Of a stretch of DNA of 64,000 bases, positions 51,259-61,310 are shown in pieces (position 1 is the first letter of the stretch; each line of letters starts with the position of its first letter). This DNA is from Muribaculaceae bacterium (GTDB lineage Bacteria > Bacteroidota > Bacteroidia > Bacteroidales > Muribaculaceae). The stretch lies in assembly GCA_023665425.1 (NCBI GenBank), contig JAMPDX010000001.1, positions 1 through 64,000 of the forward strand, written 5' to 3'. The position numbers and the translations under genes are program-made. Under the pieces are notes generated by a model, which worked only from the letters and a program-made list of their open reading frames with translations, was not told the origin of the DNA and made no database searches.

Positions 51259-52113
51259 ATGAAAACTAAAGAACAGCTTATAGACGAACTGCTCGATTTG
51301 GCCTTTGCTGAAGATATCGGCGACGGAGACCACACCACATTATCCACCATCCCTGCCGAAGCTTGCGGCAAGAGTCGGTTGTTGATAAAGGAGGAAGGTA
51401 TCCTCTCCGGAGTCAATGTAGCACGTCGTGTGTTGGAGAAGATTGATCCGGAGTTGAAAATGGAGACCTTTATCGAAGATGGTGCTCATGTAGTGCCCGG
51501 CGATGTGGCCTTCACTGTAGAGGGGTCCGTACGCTCTTTGCTCATTGCCGAACGCACTATGCTCAATATCATGCAGCGCATGAGCGGTGTGGCAACTATG
51601 ACTGCTCGTTATCAGAAACGTCTCGAAGGTTTGCATACCCGTGTGCTTGACACTCGCAAGACTACCCCCGGTATGCGCATGCTTGAGAAGGAGGCTGTCA
51701 AGACCGGCGGCGGCACTAACCACCGCATCGGCCTGTTTGACATGATACTCATCAAAGACAATCATATTGACTTTGCCGGTGGTATCGAGAATGCTGTCAA
51801 GGCTGCCCAAGACTATTGCAAAGCCAATGGCAAAGACCTCAAGATAGAGGTCGAAGTGCGTTCGCTTGACGATATTCGCCGTGTGCTCGCCATTGGAGGG
51901 GTAGACCGCATCATGTTTGACAACTTCACCCCTGAGCTGACCCGCGAGGCCGTGAAGCTGGTAGACGGCAAATGCGAAACTGAGTCCTCCGGAGGTATCA
52001 CTATAGAAAATCTCCGCGATTATGGAGAGGCCGGTGTTGACTTCATATCCGTAGGCGCTCTAACCCACTCAGTCAAAGGGTTGGATATGTCTTTCAAGGC
52101 CGTAACTAAATAA
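51259..52113 (+). CDS. nadC: Nicotinate-nucleotide pyrophosphorylase (carboxylating)
   Basis: A 284-residue enzyme of NAD synthesis that turns quinolinate and PRPP to nicotinate mononucleotide. AEDIGDGDHTT, RVLDTRKTTPGMRMLEK, TGGGTNHRIGL and ESSGGITIENL are NadC signatures. Full length. Its last codons lie inside the left arm of an inverted-repeat element. Confidence 0.9.
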   Translation: MKTKEQLIDELLDLAFAEDIGDGDHTTLSTIPAEACGKSRLLIKEEGILSGVNVARRVLEKIDPELKMETFIEDGAHVVPGDVAFTVEGSVRSLLIAERTMLNIMQRMSGVATMTARYQKRLEGLHTRVLDTRKTTPGMRMLEKEAVKTGGGTNHRIGLFDMILIKDNHIDFAGGIENAVKAAQDYCKANGKDLKIEVEVRSLDDIRRVLAIGGVDRIMFDNFTPELTREAVKLVDGKCETESSGGITIENLRDYGEAGVDFISVGALTHSVKGLDMSFKAVTK

Positions 52114-52381
52114 GTGTCTGCTCAATTTAAATTAAATTTTATGTGGCTATGCTCATTTGTATTTAGAGGCCTTTATTCCGACGCCTTTTTGGCAGCTTTT
52201 GCCAAGTTTCCTTTCAGGTAATCGGTACACGCTCGGCATAATCCAAGCAAGCTTGACTTCTGCTCTCGCTTAATCGATTTCATCAGTCGTTATGCCCGCA
52301 TAACTCCTTCTTCAACTTGCAAAATCTGCGCAAAAATTCGCTCGGCATAAAGTTCAATTTAAATTGAGCAGCCACTTAATT
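52108..52381. repeat. Inverted-repeat-bounded intergenic element (MITE-like)
   Basis: The left arm 52108-52143 and the right arm 52346-52381 are complementary over 36 bases with about five mismatches, including 16 exact bases. The interior is non-coding and holds CGCTCGGCATAA twice (near 52230 and 52339). No transposase is inside. A target-site duplication is not clear. Confidence 0.6.
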
Positions 52382-52405
52382 CTTACATTTAATTATCTAT
52401 ATTAT

Positions 52406-53845
52406 ATGAGAACTCTAACGACTGCTGCCGTGGCAGCCCTGTTAGGCATCTCCGCCGTGTCGGCCAAGGATCGCATCACGCGCAATCCCAATGTCACCAA
52501 CGAAGATGTCATCTTGCATGCATGGAGCTGGAATTTCCCCACAATAGCTGAAAATATGAAAGCTATTGCCGATGCCGGCTACACCATAGTACAGACATCA
52601 CCGGCTCAGGCCTGTCTTACTCCTGAAGGAGGTAACAAGCACCTCTTCTCCGAGACACCTGATGGCAAAGGGGGCAATTGGTATCATTATTATCAGCCCA
52701 CCGACTGGACAATTGGTAACGATATAGTGGGTACACGCGACCAACTCAAGCAGATGTGTGACTCTGCTGCTAAATACAATGTACGTGTTATCGTGGATGT
52801 ACTGCCCAATCACACAGCCTTCAACGTTGACTTGGTGAGCGACGAAATGGTGAAAGCTGTCGGCGGCCGTGATAAATTATATCACACTGAGGGCCTCAAC
52901 CCGGTGCGCGACTATAATGACCGTCTGCAATGCACACTGTGGGGCTCCGGAGCGCTACCCGATGTCAATACGGAGAACCCTGATTTCCAAAAGTATTACA
53001 TGAACTATGTCAACGACCTGCTCGCCCTTGGCGTGCGCGGTTTTCGCTATGACACTGCCAAGCATATCGGTGTGCACTCAGACCCGAAAGACACTGCTGC
53101 CGGCGTGACTGAGAATGACTTTTGGGATGTAGCCACCGGCCGCAAGGCTGTCAAAGGCACCAAGCTCGCATTGCCCGAAGATGATCTCTTTATTTATGGC
53201 GAAATCTTGCAAGACAAGAATGTCCCGGAGGCTGAGTATGCAGACTATATGGGCCAGACTGCTTCCGGCTATGGCTGGCATCTGCGCGATGCTCTTGAGA
53301 AAGGCTCAGCTAAAGGTATTGATATGGTAGACTGGCGTCACGAAGCGGCTCCTGAGTATCTCACCTCATGGGTAGAGAGCCACGATACATATTGCAATGC
53401 TCACGAGAGCGCCGGCCTCACTGACGACCAGATACGCATGGGTTGGGTATTCCTCACCTCTCGCCAGAATGGTATACCATTGTTCTTCTCTCGCCCAATG
53501 AACTCCTCCAAGGATAATGTATGGGGCGACAATATAGCCGGCGCGCGCGGTAATGACGAATTCTTACACCCCGAGGTTGTTGCCGTCAACCATTTCCGTC
53601 AGGCTATGAAAGGCCAAAAAGAAGATATCCAAGTTAGCGACAACGGACACATATTACTTGTCAACAGAGGCAAGAAAGGAGCCGCAGTGGTGAATATCTC
53701 CACCCAGGCCGGTAGAGTTGACCTTCCCACCGCTTTGCCTAACGGTACATATAAAGACCAAGTACATGGCAAGGAGTTTAAGGTGAAGAATGGCCGTCTT
53801 GTAGGCATTCTCGCTCCCCTCACCTCATATATCCTCGTGAAGTAA
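52406..53845 (+). CDS. Secreted alpha-amylase (GH13)
   Basis: About 479 residues from ATG 52406, where the signal peptide begins (to about 20, SAVSAKD). Barrel motifs: DVLPNHTAF, RGFRYDTAKHIG (catalytic Asp), LFIYGEIL (catalytic Glu) and WVESHDTY (third Asp). A C-terminal beta domain follows. It splits starch outside the cytosol. Confidence 0.85.
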   Translation: MRTLTTAAVAALLGISAVSAKDRITRNPNVTNEDVILHAWSWNFPTIAENMKAIADAGYTIVQTSPAQACLTPEGGNKHLFSETPDGKGGNWYHYYQPTDWTIGNDIVGTRDQLKQMCDSAAKYNVRVIVDVLPNHTAFNVDLVSDEMVKAVGGRDKLYHTEGLNPVRDYNDRLQCTLWGSGALPDVNTENPDFQKYYMNYVNDLLALGVRGFRYDTAKHIGVHSDPKDTAAGVTENDFWDVATGRKAVKGTKLALPEDDLFIYGEILQDKNVPEAEYADYMGQTASGYGWHLRDALEKGSAKGIDMVDWRHEAAPEYLTSWVESHDTYCNAHESAGLTDDQIRMGWVFLTSRQNGIPLFFSRPMNSSKDNVWGDNIAGARGNDEFLHPEVVAVNHFRQAMKGQKEDIQVSDNGHILLVNRGKKGAAVVNISTQAGRVDLPTALPNGTYKDQVHGKEFKVKNGRLVGILAPLTSYILVK

Positions 53846-53867
53846 TACATCTCGTTTAACCTGAGAT

Positions 53868-53912
53868 GGCCCTATTTCCCGATGCGCAACCAGTCGCTCG
53901 TGAAATAGGGCC
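53868..53912 (+). terminator. Hairpin after the amylase gene
   Basis: GGCCCTATTTC (53868-53878) and GAAATAGGGCC (53902-53912) pair exactly over 11 bases; a loop of 23. Short T-run (GTTATTTG) after it. Confidence 0.6.
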
Positions 53913-53945
53913 GTTATTTGTCGCCACCGGAATATGTCGGCCGGG

Positions 53946-53976
53946 TTGCATGTGTCAGAATTTTTTGCTAACTTTG
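53946..53976 (+). promoter_or_regulatory. Promoter of pyrB
   Basis: TTG (53946) and TAACTTTG (53969-53976), 20-base spacer, about 75 bases before the start codon. Confidence 0.7.
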
Positions 53977-54050
53977 CCTTGTCTTTGTGAGTCGGTTGTT
54001 ACGACCCCGTAGCTCAGATATTAATCGAGCTCTAAAATTAGTTATTGTCT

Positions 54051-55139
54051 ATGAGTAATATAGTGTCCATCAATGACTTAAGTAAGTCAGAAATTCTCGA
54101 GTTGCTTAATACAGCCTCTGAGTTTGAGGCTAATCCCAATCGTAAAATATTAGACGGTAAGGTCATAGCTACGCTCTTCTTTGAGCCCTCAACTCGCACG
54201 CGTCTGAGCTTCGAGACCGCAGTCAACAGGCTTGGCGGACGTGTTATCGGTTTCTCTGACCCGGCAGCTACATCTACCTCCAAGGGGGAGACACTGAAAG
54301 ACACCATTAAGATGGTAAGCAACTATGTGGATCTCATCATCATGAGGCATTACCTTGAAGGGGCGGCACAACGCGCCATTGAAGTAACCGACACTCCGGT
54401 AATAAATGCCGGCGATGGGGCACATCAGCATCCCTCACAGACAATGCTCGACCTTTATTCCATCTATAAAACTCAAGGGCGCCTGGATGACATCACCGTC
54501 ACTATGGTGGGTGACCTCAAATATGGTCGCACTGTGCATTCATTGCTGCAGGCTCTCAGCCATTTCCGCGTGAAGTTCAACTTTGTGGCATGCCCGGAGC
54601 TCAAGATGCCCGATGAGTTTATTGCCTTCTGCAAGGAGAAAAATATCCCCTTCACCGAGACCGAAAGCTTCTCAGAGGAGATTATCAATAATACCGATAT
54701 CCTATACATGACTCGTGTGCAGCGCGAGCGTTTTGCAGACCTTGATGAATATGAGCGCGTGAAGGACATTTACTCACTGACAGCCGATATGCTCAAGAAT
54801 GCGCGCCCCGGTATGCGTGTGTTACATCCGCTTCCACGTGTCACTGAGATAGCCCAGGATGTAGACGATACCCCATATGCGTATTACTTCCAGCAAGCTA
54901 AGAATGGCTTGTATGCACGCCAGGCAATGATTTGCAAATGTCTCGGTATTGACCCTAACGGCAACCCGCTCCCCGCCAATAATCAGGAGAATAAGAAGCT
55001 CGAGAGTGTGCCCCCCACCCACGAAGGACAGAAGTGCATCAACCCCAAATGTATCACAAACAGTGACCCCATGCCACAGCGTTTCATTGAGGTGGATGGC
55101 AAACTGCGTTGTGCCTACTGCGAGCATGATTTAGACTGA
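54051..55139 (+). CDS. pyrB: Aspartate carbamoyltransferase with fused PyrI-type zinc ribbon
   Basis: 362 residues from ATG 54051. Residues 1-305 are Pyr[14 protein letters not shown] and [12 protein letters not shown] bind carbamoyl phosphate, MTRVQRERF and HPLPRV the aspartate. After a linker, residues 326-362 hold C329-x4-C334 and C354-x2-C357 with [11 protein letters not shown], matching the zinc domain of PyrI. The N-terminal nucleotide-binding half of PyrI is absent. The fusion is a single frame with no stop between, so the zinc part is likely made as part of the enzyme. Confidence 0.9.
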   Translation: MSNIVSINDLSKSEILELLNTASEFEANPNRKILDGKVIATLFFEPSTRTRLSFETAVNRLGGRVIGFSDPAATSTSKGETLKDTIKMVSNYVDLIIMRHYLEGAAQRAIEVTDTPVINAGDGAHQHPSQTMLDLYSIYKTQGRLDDITVTMVGDLKYGRTVHSLLQALSHFRVKFNFVACPELKMPDEFIAFCKEKNIPFTETESFSEEIINNTDILYMTRVQRERFADLDEYERVKDIYSLTADMLKNARPGMRVLHPLPRVTEIAQDVDDTPYAYYFQQAKNGLYARQAMICKCLGIDPNGNPLPANNQENKKLESVPPTHEGQKCINPKCITNSDPMPQRFIEVDGKLRCAYCEHDLD

Positions 55140-55156
55140 TTATTGTCAACCAAGAT

Positions 55157-55723
55157 ATGGCAAAAGTTATGTGGAAGCCGGGGACAATGATAAATCCTCT
55201 CCCGGCATTATTGGTGACATGCGGCAGCTCTCCCAAGGATTGGAATGTGCTCACTGTAGCGTGGACAGGCACTATATGCACTGACCCGGCAATGTGTTAC
55301 ATCTCGGTGCGAAAGGAGCGCCACAGCTATGGCTTGATAGCAGAAAATATGGAGTTTACCATCAATCTTACCACCGAGGATATGGCACGCGCAACTGACT
55401 GGTGCGGTGTGAAAAGCGGGCGTGATGTCAATAAATTTGAAGCTACCGGCCTTACACCTATCCCCGGCGAATTGGTCAGTTCTCCAACTATAGAGCAGAG
55501 CCCGCTGAGCATAGAGTGTGCTGTCACCGAAATCATGCATCTCGGCAGCCACGATATGTTTATGGCAAAGGTGCTTGGAGTTCGAGCCGATGATAGATAT
55601 ATAGACCACTCAACCGGACGTTTTGACTTGGATAAGGCACGTATGATAGCCTATTCGCATGGTCACTATTATGCTCTTGGTCAGCATCTTGGCCATTTCG
55701 GTTTCTCCGTCAGAAAGAAGTGA
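55157..55723 (+). CDS. Flavin reductase/flavoredoxin-like protein
   Basis: A 188-residue protein of the flavin reductase-like FMN-binding fold. KPGTMINPLPALLVTCG, WTGTICTDPAMCYIS and DWCGVKSGRDVNKFE are family signatures. It binds FMN and probably moves electrons. It follows pyrB by 17 bases and may be in its transcript. Confidence 0.8.
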   Translation: MAKVMWKPGTMINPLPALLVTCGSSPKDWNVLTVAWTGTICTDPAMCYISVRKERHSYGLIAENMEFTINLTTEDMARATDWCGVKSGRDVNKFEATGLTPIPGELVSSPTIEQSPLSIECAVTEIMHLGSHDMFMAKVLGVRADDRYIDHSTGRFDLDKARMIAYSHGHYYALGQHLGHFGFSVRKK

Positions 55724-55751
55724 GTGTGTGGACCTATGGTCAAAATTGGGT

Positions 55752-56501
55752 CTAAAATGCTGCCCCGATAGTATCATTGAGGATGAGGTCTGCTTTATTC
55801 TCCAATTTGTAGTATTCCTTGGAGCACAGATACTCGCGTATTACCTCCAGATGCGAGGGACGGTGTAAGTCGCTGCCTACAAAGTTAACCATGTCGTGTG
55901 CCAACAGCCATTCAGCTGTTTGCTTTATTTGCTTGCCGTAATGTCCGGCCAAAGAGAGAAGATTGACCTGCAGAGCCACACCATTGTCAAACAGTTGCTC
56001 AAGTCTATCATAATGGCGCTGATAATATGGGTATCTCTCCGGGTGTGCAAGAATAGGCTTCAGCCCGTGGCCGCTGCGCAGATCAAACAAGAAAGCCTCC
56101 AATCCAAACGGCTCTTGGAACCATGAATTTTCGACCAACAGCCATCCACCCGGTATCGGAGAAATGATGTTTTGCTCCACCATATTATATAGGATGTCGT
56201 CTACACGATATTCTGCCGAACAGCGTAATTGCATTTTCAACCCGGCTTGTTCGCAAGCCTTGGTGAGGATTTCAAATGAGTCGTGAATTATTTCGGGAGT
56301 GTTAGGGAATGTTTCGTCAGTGACATGAGGGGTGACCACCATTTTTGTAAATCCCAAATCAGCCATACCTCTTACTAACTGCACACTTAACTGAGATGAT
56401 GGTGAGCCGTCATCTATGCCGGGGCATACATGGCTATGAATATCAGTGTGCCAAAACAACTCAGGCAGTATATTATTTTTCCTGCGAAATAATCCTAACA
56501 T
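55752..56501 (-). CDS. PHP-domain tyrosine-protein phosphatase (CpsB/YwqE type)
   Basis: A 249-residue protein. WHTDIHSHVCPGIDDGS is the metal-binding opening, VVTPHVTDETF and ILAHPERYPYY are next, then NFVGSDLHRPSH closes the site. The family dephosphorylates the tyrosine kinases that control capsule and exopolysaccharide. No such kinase is in this window. Confidence 0.8.
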   Translation of the reverse strand: MLGLFRRKNNILPELFWHTDIHSHVCPGIDDGSPSSQLSVQLVRGMADLGFTKMVVTPHVTDETFPNTPEIIHDSFEILTKACEQAGLKMQLRCSAEYRVDDILYNMVEQNIISPIPGGWLLVENSWFQEPFGLEAFLFDLRSGHGLKPILAHPERYPYYQRHYDRLEQLFDNGVALQVNLLSLAGHYGKQIKQTAEWLLAHDMVNFVGSDLHRPSHLEVIREYLCSKEYYKLENKADLILNDTIGAAF

Positions 56502-56525
56502 AGTATATAGTAAAAAGAAGTATAT

Positions 56526-56555
56526 GGTGCCTGTGAGTTTGCGCTCACAGGCACC
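56526..56555 (-). terminator. Hairpin after the phosphohexomutase gene
   Basis: GGTGCCTGTGAG and CTCACAGGCACC pair exactly over 12 bases with loop of six, 16 bases beyond the stop. Confidence 0.7.
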
Positions 56556-56570
56556 TGGAAGTTATCGAGA

Positions 56571-58322
56571 TTATTTTACACCTAACTCACCGAGTATCTT
56601 GTCAATCTTGGCATCGGCCTCCTTGACACACTTCTCGTAGTCCTTGGGGTCCTTCATGTCGCCGCGCACCTCGATGTAGAACTTAATCTTAGGCTCGGTG
56701 CCGGAAGGACGGATAGAAATCTTGTCGCCATTGTCGGTGAAGAACTGAAGCACATTGCTTGTAGTGGGGAAGTCCAGCTTCTCTACCTGACCGGTCTTCA
56801 GGTTAGTGAAGTTGAGGTCCAGATAGTCCTTCTTGGCTGTAACGGGCACACCATCCAGAGTCTTAGGCGGATTCTCGCGGAACTCCTTCATCATGGCCAC
56901 GATCTCGTCGGCACCGGTCTTGCCCGGGCGCACGATGCTCACACCTCTCTCGCGAGAGAAGCCATACTTGGCATAAATGTCAATCAACATCTCATAGAGG
57001 TTCTGGCCCTTGTCGGCAGCCCAAGCTGCAATCTCGCACATCAGAGAGATGGCGGATACCGAGTCCTTATCGCGGCAGAATGTCTCGGCAAGGAAGCCGT
57101 AGCTCTCCTCACCGCCACCCAGATAGCGGGCTGTCTGCTCATGGTTGCGGATTACGTCGGCAATCCATTTGAAGCCGGTGTAGCAGTCGAAGCACTTCAC
57201 ATTGTTGGCATCGGCTATACGTTTGATAGTCTCAGTGGTGACAATGGTCTTGACGCAATACTCAGTGCCGTTGAGCAGGCCGAGCTCTACATTGCGGGTG
57301 ATGATGTAGTACAAGAAAATCATCACGATTTGGTTACCATTCACCAGCTGATAATTGCCCTGCTTGTCGCGGACAACGAGACCTATACGGTCAGCATCCG
57401 GGTCAGAAGCCACCACTACCTCGGCGCCGGTCTCTTTGGCCTTAGCAATGGCCATAGCCATAGCTGAAGCGTTCTCCGGGTTGGGGGAGTCTACTGTGGG
57501 GAAGTCGCCTGAGAGTACATCCTGCTCCGGTACGTGAATAATGTTCTTGAAGCCCCAAAGCTTCAGAGAGTCGAAGATCAGCATCTTGCCGGTGCCATGG
57601 ATAGGAGTATAAACAATCTTCATGTCCTCGTGGCGCTTGATAGCGTCGGGTGAGAGTGACAGCTTGTGCACGTCGTTCAGGAAGTCTTGGTCTATTTCCT
57701 TACCGATGATTTGGATAAGGTCCTTGTTGGGGGTGAACTTGATCATGTCAACAGAAGTAATCTTATTGACATACTCAATGGTCTTGACATCGTGCGGGGC
57801 AATCATCTGAGCACCGTCGCTCCAGTATGCCTTGTAGCCGTTATACTCCTTGGGGTTGTGTGAGGCAGTGACCACCACACCGCTCTGGCAGCCGAGGTGG
57901 CGGATACCGTAAGAGATTTCGGGTGTGGGACGGCAGTCATCAAACAGGTACACCTTGATGCCGTTGGCTGAGAAGATATCGGCAGCCAGCTCAGCAAACT
58001 TGCGTGAGTTGTGACGCACATCGTGGCCAATACATACACTAATCTGGGGTATATCCTTGAATGTATCGTTCAGGTAGTTGGCAAGACCTTGAGTGGCAGC
58101 ACCTACAGTGTAGATATTCATACGGTTTGAGCCGGCACCCATGATGCCGCGCAGACCACCGGTACCGAATTCCAGGTCTTTGTAGAATGCTTCAATCAGA
58201 GGAGTCTTGTCTTCAGCATCGAGCATGGCTCTTACCTCAGCACGTGTCTCTTCGTCGTATTGTGGGCCAAGCCATTTCTCGGCTTTGGCAGTGACTTGTT
58301 TCAATAATTCGTCGTTTTCCAT
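56571..58322 (-). CDS. pgm: Phosphoglucomutase/phosphomannomutase
   Basis: A 583-residue alpha-phosphohexomutase. VVTASHNPKEYNGYK has the phosphoserine, DPDADRIG the metal site, GGGEESYGF the sugar site and RPSGTEPKIKFY the phosphate site. It converts glucose-1-P and glucose-6-P (or the mannose forms). Its length fits the large phosphoglucomutase group. Confidence 0.9.
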   Translation of the reverse strand: MENDELLKQVTAKAEKWLGPQYDEETRAEVRAMLDAEDKTPLIEAFYKDLEFGTGGLRGIMGAGSNRMNIYTVGAATQGLANYLNDTFKDIPQISVCIGHDVRHNSRKFAELAADIFSANGIKVYLFDDCRPTPEISYGIRHLGCQSGVVVTASHNPKEYNGYKAYWSDGAQMIAPHDVKTIEYVNKITSVDMIKFTPNKDLIQIIGKEIDQDFLNDVHKLSLSPDAIKRHEDMKIVYTPIHGTGKMLIFDSLKLWGFKNIIHVPEQDVLSGDFPTVDSPNPENASAMAMAIAKAKETGAEVVVASDPDADRIGLVVRDKQGNYQLVNGNQIVMIFLYYIITRNVELGLLNGTEYCVKTIVTTETIKRIADANNVKCFDCYTGFKWIADVIRNHEQTARYLGGGEESYGFLAETFCRDKDSVSAISLMCEIAAWAADKGQNLYEMLIDIYAKYGFSRERGVSIVRPGKTGADEIVAMMKEFRENPPKTLDGVPVTAKKDYLDLNFTNLKTGQVEKLDFPTTSNVLQFFTDNGDKISIRPSGTEPKIKFYIEVRGDMKDPKDYEKCVKEADAKIDKILGELGVK

Positions 58323-58420
58323 TTTCGGTTTGGGTTATAATTGATTAATATTGTACACACTCAATAGGGGAGAGTTATGCTCTTCCACAGTGGAGAAAGC
58401 ATCACGAAAGGATTGTAGAA

Positions 58421-58447
58421 GTGAGGGCTTTTGTCATTAGCCCTCAC
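58421..58447 (-). terminator. Hairpin after the amylomaltase gene
   Basis: GTGAGGGCT (58421-58429) and AGCCCTCAC (58439-58447) pair exactly, 47 bases beyond the malQ stop. Confidence 0.6.
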
Positions 58448-58493
58448 TTCATATAACAATTAATCTATGTCTTTTGTTGTAGACCGAAGCAGA

Positions 58494-61175
58494 TTATCTT
58501 CCTGAGTTTTTGACCTTCTCGGCTACCATATTATTGAAGTCAGTTTGGCTCAACAAATTCTCTACTGTGAGATGCATGCGGTATCTCCAGTAGTGGCGTG
58601 AGATGGCCGGGATATTGATTTGCTCATCGGTGGGGTTCTCGCGGCGCAGACTTCCGTCGGCACTCAGCCAGTCTTGCAAGGGCAGTATGCAAAGCATTGA
58701 GGGTGAGTTGAGTTGCAAATCCAGGATGCGTGAGCAAATCCAGGGCTCGGCATAGAAGGGAGCCTCACCGTTCTCATGAAGCACCTGATTGAAGTATCGC
58801 TGTGCCATGGCATGGTCGCTCTCCCACCAGCCGCGTATGCCCGGCATATCGTGGGTGGAAGATGTGCATACACTATAATACGGATAAGCCCATGTGTTGC
58901 CAAACTCCACTTTGGGGTCTTTGGGCATACGCTGTATCTCCAGGCTCAATATCTGCAGATTGTGCATTACTGCAGGTACACAATCAGGTATCATGCCCAA
59001 ATCCTCGGCACAACAGAGCATCTTGGTGGAGTCAATCAACGGGGGCAGTTTCCACATAGCTTTGCCATACCAGAAATCATTGTGGCGGTGATAGAAGAAG
59101 TCGTTGTACAGACGGTCGAAGCACCAGCGCTCATAGTCGCTCAGGCAGCGATACTGGTGAGTCATCTGAGCGGCAATGCGCGGGTGATAATGCCCCTTTT
59201 GCTCCTGGTCCTCGATAAACAATACATTATCTATCAGGCCCAACAGGCCATTGCACAGCTGCTCATTGTCCTCATCTTTATCCTGAGTGGCAAAGTAGTC
59301 TACCACTTTGCGCTGAGTGTCAATCCATGGGAGTAGCTCATAGCGGTCACCACCCACAGGATGCATAAATCGCTCCTTGGCCTGCCGTGTGTTGCCGCCA
59401 AAGAAGTCAGTGAGCATCCATTCGAGTATCAACGGTTTAGTCTGTATCTCCGGATTAATCCAGAAGTCGAAGTCATTACGGAGCTCATCGGCAGAGAAGG
59501 GGAGTGCGGGCTGGAATGTGCCCAACAGGCCATGAACGGCATCCATCGGGATTTGCCATATACGGAAGAAGCCCAACACATGGTCAATGCGGTAAGCATC
59601 AAAATATTCGCTCATCTTGGAGAAACGAGCCTTCCACCAGGCAAAGCCGTCGCGGCTCATCTCCTCCCAGTTATAGGTGGGGAAGCCCCAGTTCTGGCCC
59701 ATGATAGAGAAGTCATCCGGCGGTGCACCTGCCTGGCTTTCCATATAGAAGAGGTTAGGGTAAACCCATGCATCCACACTTGTGCGCGATATGCCGATAG
59801 GAATGTCTCCCTTGAGCACCACACCCTTCTGGTGAGCGTAATCACGGACAGCGCGCAGCTGCTTGTCAAGGTGATATTGCTGGAAATAGACAAAGCGCAT
59901 CTGAGGCTCATGTTCCTCCCACAAACGATCTATCAGCTCGGGTGTGTAGACTGAATATTCACCCCACTTGTTGAATTCGGGGGTATGGTGTATGTCGCGC
60001 AAGGTGCAGAAAGCGGCGTATGGTTTAAGCCAATACTCATTGGCTGAGACAAACTCCTGATAGGCGCGGTCTTTGAGGGTGGATGCTCCCTTCTCGGCGA
60101 AGAGCTCGCGCATGAAGGCGTTTTTGGCATTGTTCACTTGCTCATAATCCACTGTATCGAGCTTATTGAGCTCGCGCCCCAAGTTGTCATAGTAAGCCTG
60201 GCGATCCTTGTCTTTGAGCTTGCCTACGGCCGACAGTCTCAGATACATGGGATGCAGGGCAAATGTGGAATTGGCATTGTAAGGATAAGAATCGGTCCAG
60301 CTGCCGGTCATTGTGGTGTCGTTCACCGGGAGTAGCTGTAGCACCTTCTGGCCTGTCCCCACGCACCAATCCACCATCTTCTTGAGGTCCATAAAGTCGC
60401 CCACGCCAAAATCCTCCTCAGAGCGAACAGAGAATACGGGGATGGCGGTGCCGGCCCCCTTCCAAGGGGTCATCGGGTTCAAGAAGCGCATGCCGGCCTC
60501 CACCACAGCCTCACTTTTAGAATCAGCGTTCGCAGGGTCGAGCACACGGTTGTTGCGCATTTCCCAAGCTACCACCTCGCCGCTGTTCTCCTTCAGAATT
60601 AAAAACTTATATTCGCAAGGGAATTTCAGGTCGGCGAGAGGTATATTTGCCTCCCATTCGGGGAAACGAGCGTCGTTCATGCGTACTGCCAGCTTGGGGT
60701 CCCACTTGCCGAGTGCGTCACACTCACCGGCAATTGCCAGTATTTCGTCGGGAGCCACCATGGGAGCCTGCACCCGAATATTGAGCATACCAGCCTCAAT
60801 CTTGAGGGGCTGTGAGCGGAACGGACGATAAAGTATGCCATCCACAAACGCGCTCGAATAATAGGGCTTGTCGTATGGTTGGTCTTGCCAGCGGTCATAG
60901 ACTTCTACATGTGATACCCCGTTGCCGGCATTGAAGCGATGAGGCTCGCCCCATTCCAGACGCCAAGGCTGATTGGCAGCTTTGACGATATATCGATAAT
61001 TGAAATCAGCCTTCTGCTCAGGCACCTCAATCTCTAATTGCCATGTCTCCCCGCCCAGGTAATTGAGCTGTGGTGCGGCATGGTCGTTATCATCGCCCAA
61101 GGCCGGGATGTTGCCGCAGATATACAAGGCCTCACCCCAAAATGTGCGATAATTGATATTGAACGTAATTTTCAT
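58494..61175 (-). CDS. malQ: 4-alpha-glucanotransferase (GH77) with two starch-binding domains
   Basis: About 893 residues from ATG 61175. Two CBM20-like domains (residues 1-105 and about 120-235) come before the GH77 barrel: AIPVFSVRSEEDFGVGDF, DIPIGISRTSVDAW, YFDAYRIDHVLGFFRIW (catalytic Asp) and CAEDLGMIPDCVP (catalytic Glu). Cytosolic; it moves glucan chains for use or storage. With the GH13 amylase and mutase it marks alpha-glucan use. Confidence 0.9.
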   Translation of the reverse strand: MKITFNINYRTFWGEALYICGNIPALGDDNDHAAPQLNYLGGETWQLEIEVPEQKADFNYRYIVKAANQPWRLEWGEPHRFNAGNGVSHVEVYDRWQDQPYDKPYYSSAFVDGILYRPFRSQPLKIEAGMLNIRVQAPMVAPDEILAIAGECDALGKWDPKLAVRMNDARFPEWEANIPLADLKFPCEYKFLILKENSGEVVAWEMRNNRVLDPANADSKSEAVVEAGMRFLNPMTPWKGAGTAIPVFSVRSEEDFGVGDFMDLKKMVDWCVGTGQKVLQLLPVNDTTMTGSWTDSYPYNANSTFALHPMYLRLSAVGKLKDKDRQAYYDNLGRELNKLDTVDYEQVNNAKNAFMRELFAEKGASTLKDRAYQEFVSANEYWLKPYAAFCTLRDIHHTPEFNKWGEYSVYTPELIDRLWEEHEPQMRFVYFQQYHLDKQLRAVRDYAHQKGVVLKGDIPIGISRTSVDAWVYPNLFYMESQAGAPPDDFSIMGQNWGFPTYNWEEMSRDGFAWWKARFSKMSEYFDAYRIDHVLGFFRIWQIPMDAVHGLLGTFQPALPFSADELRNDFDFWINPEIQTKPLILEWMLTDFFGGNTRQAKERFMHPVGGDRYELLPWIDTQRKVVDYFATQDKDEDNEQLCNGLLGLIDNVLFIEDQEQKGHYHPRIAAQMTHQYRCLSDYERWCFDRLYNDFFYHRHNDFWYGKAMWKLPPLIDSTKMLCCAEDLGMIPDCVPAVMHNLQILSLEIQRMPKDPKVEFGNTWAYPYYSVCTSSTHDMPGIRGWWESDHAMAQRYFNQVLHENGEAPFYAEPWICSRILDLQLNSPSMLCILPLQDWLSADGSLRRENPTDEQINIPAISRHYWRYRMHLTVENLLSQTDFNNMVAEKVKNSGR

Positions 61176-61310
61176 ACTATATATAGTGTGTAAGTTTTTC
61201 GAAAGCGGGAAATCACATATATAGCCCCGGCAGCCACTTATAAGCAGCCGGACCATAAATTATATCTATCGGTATTGACCGGGTTATCATATACCTAACT
61301 CTATCATAAT

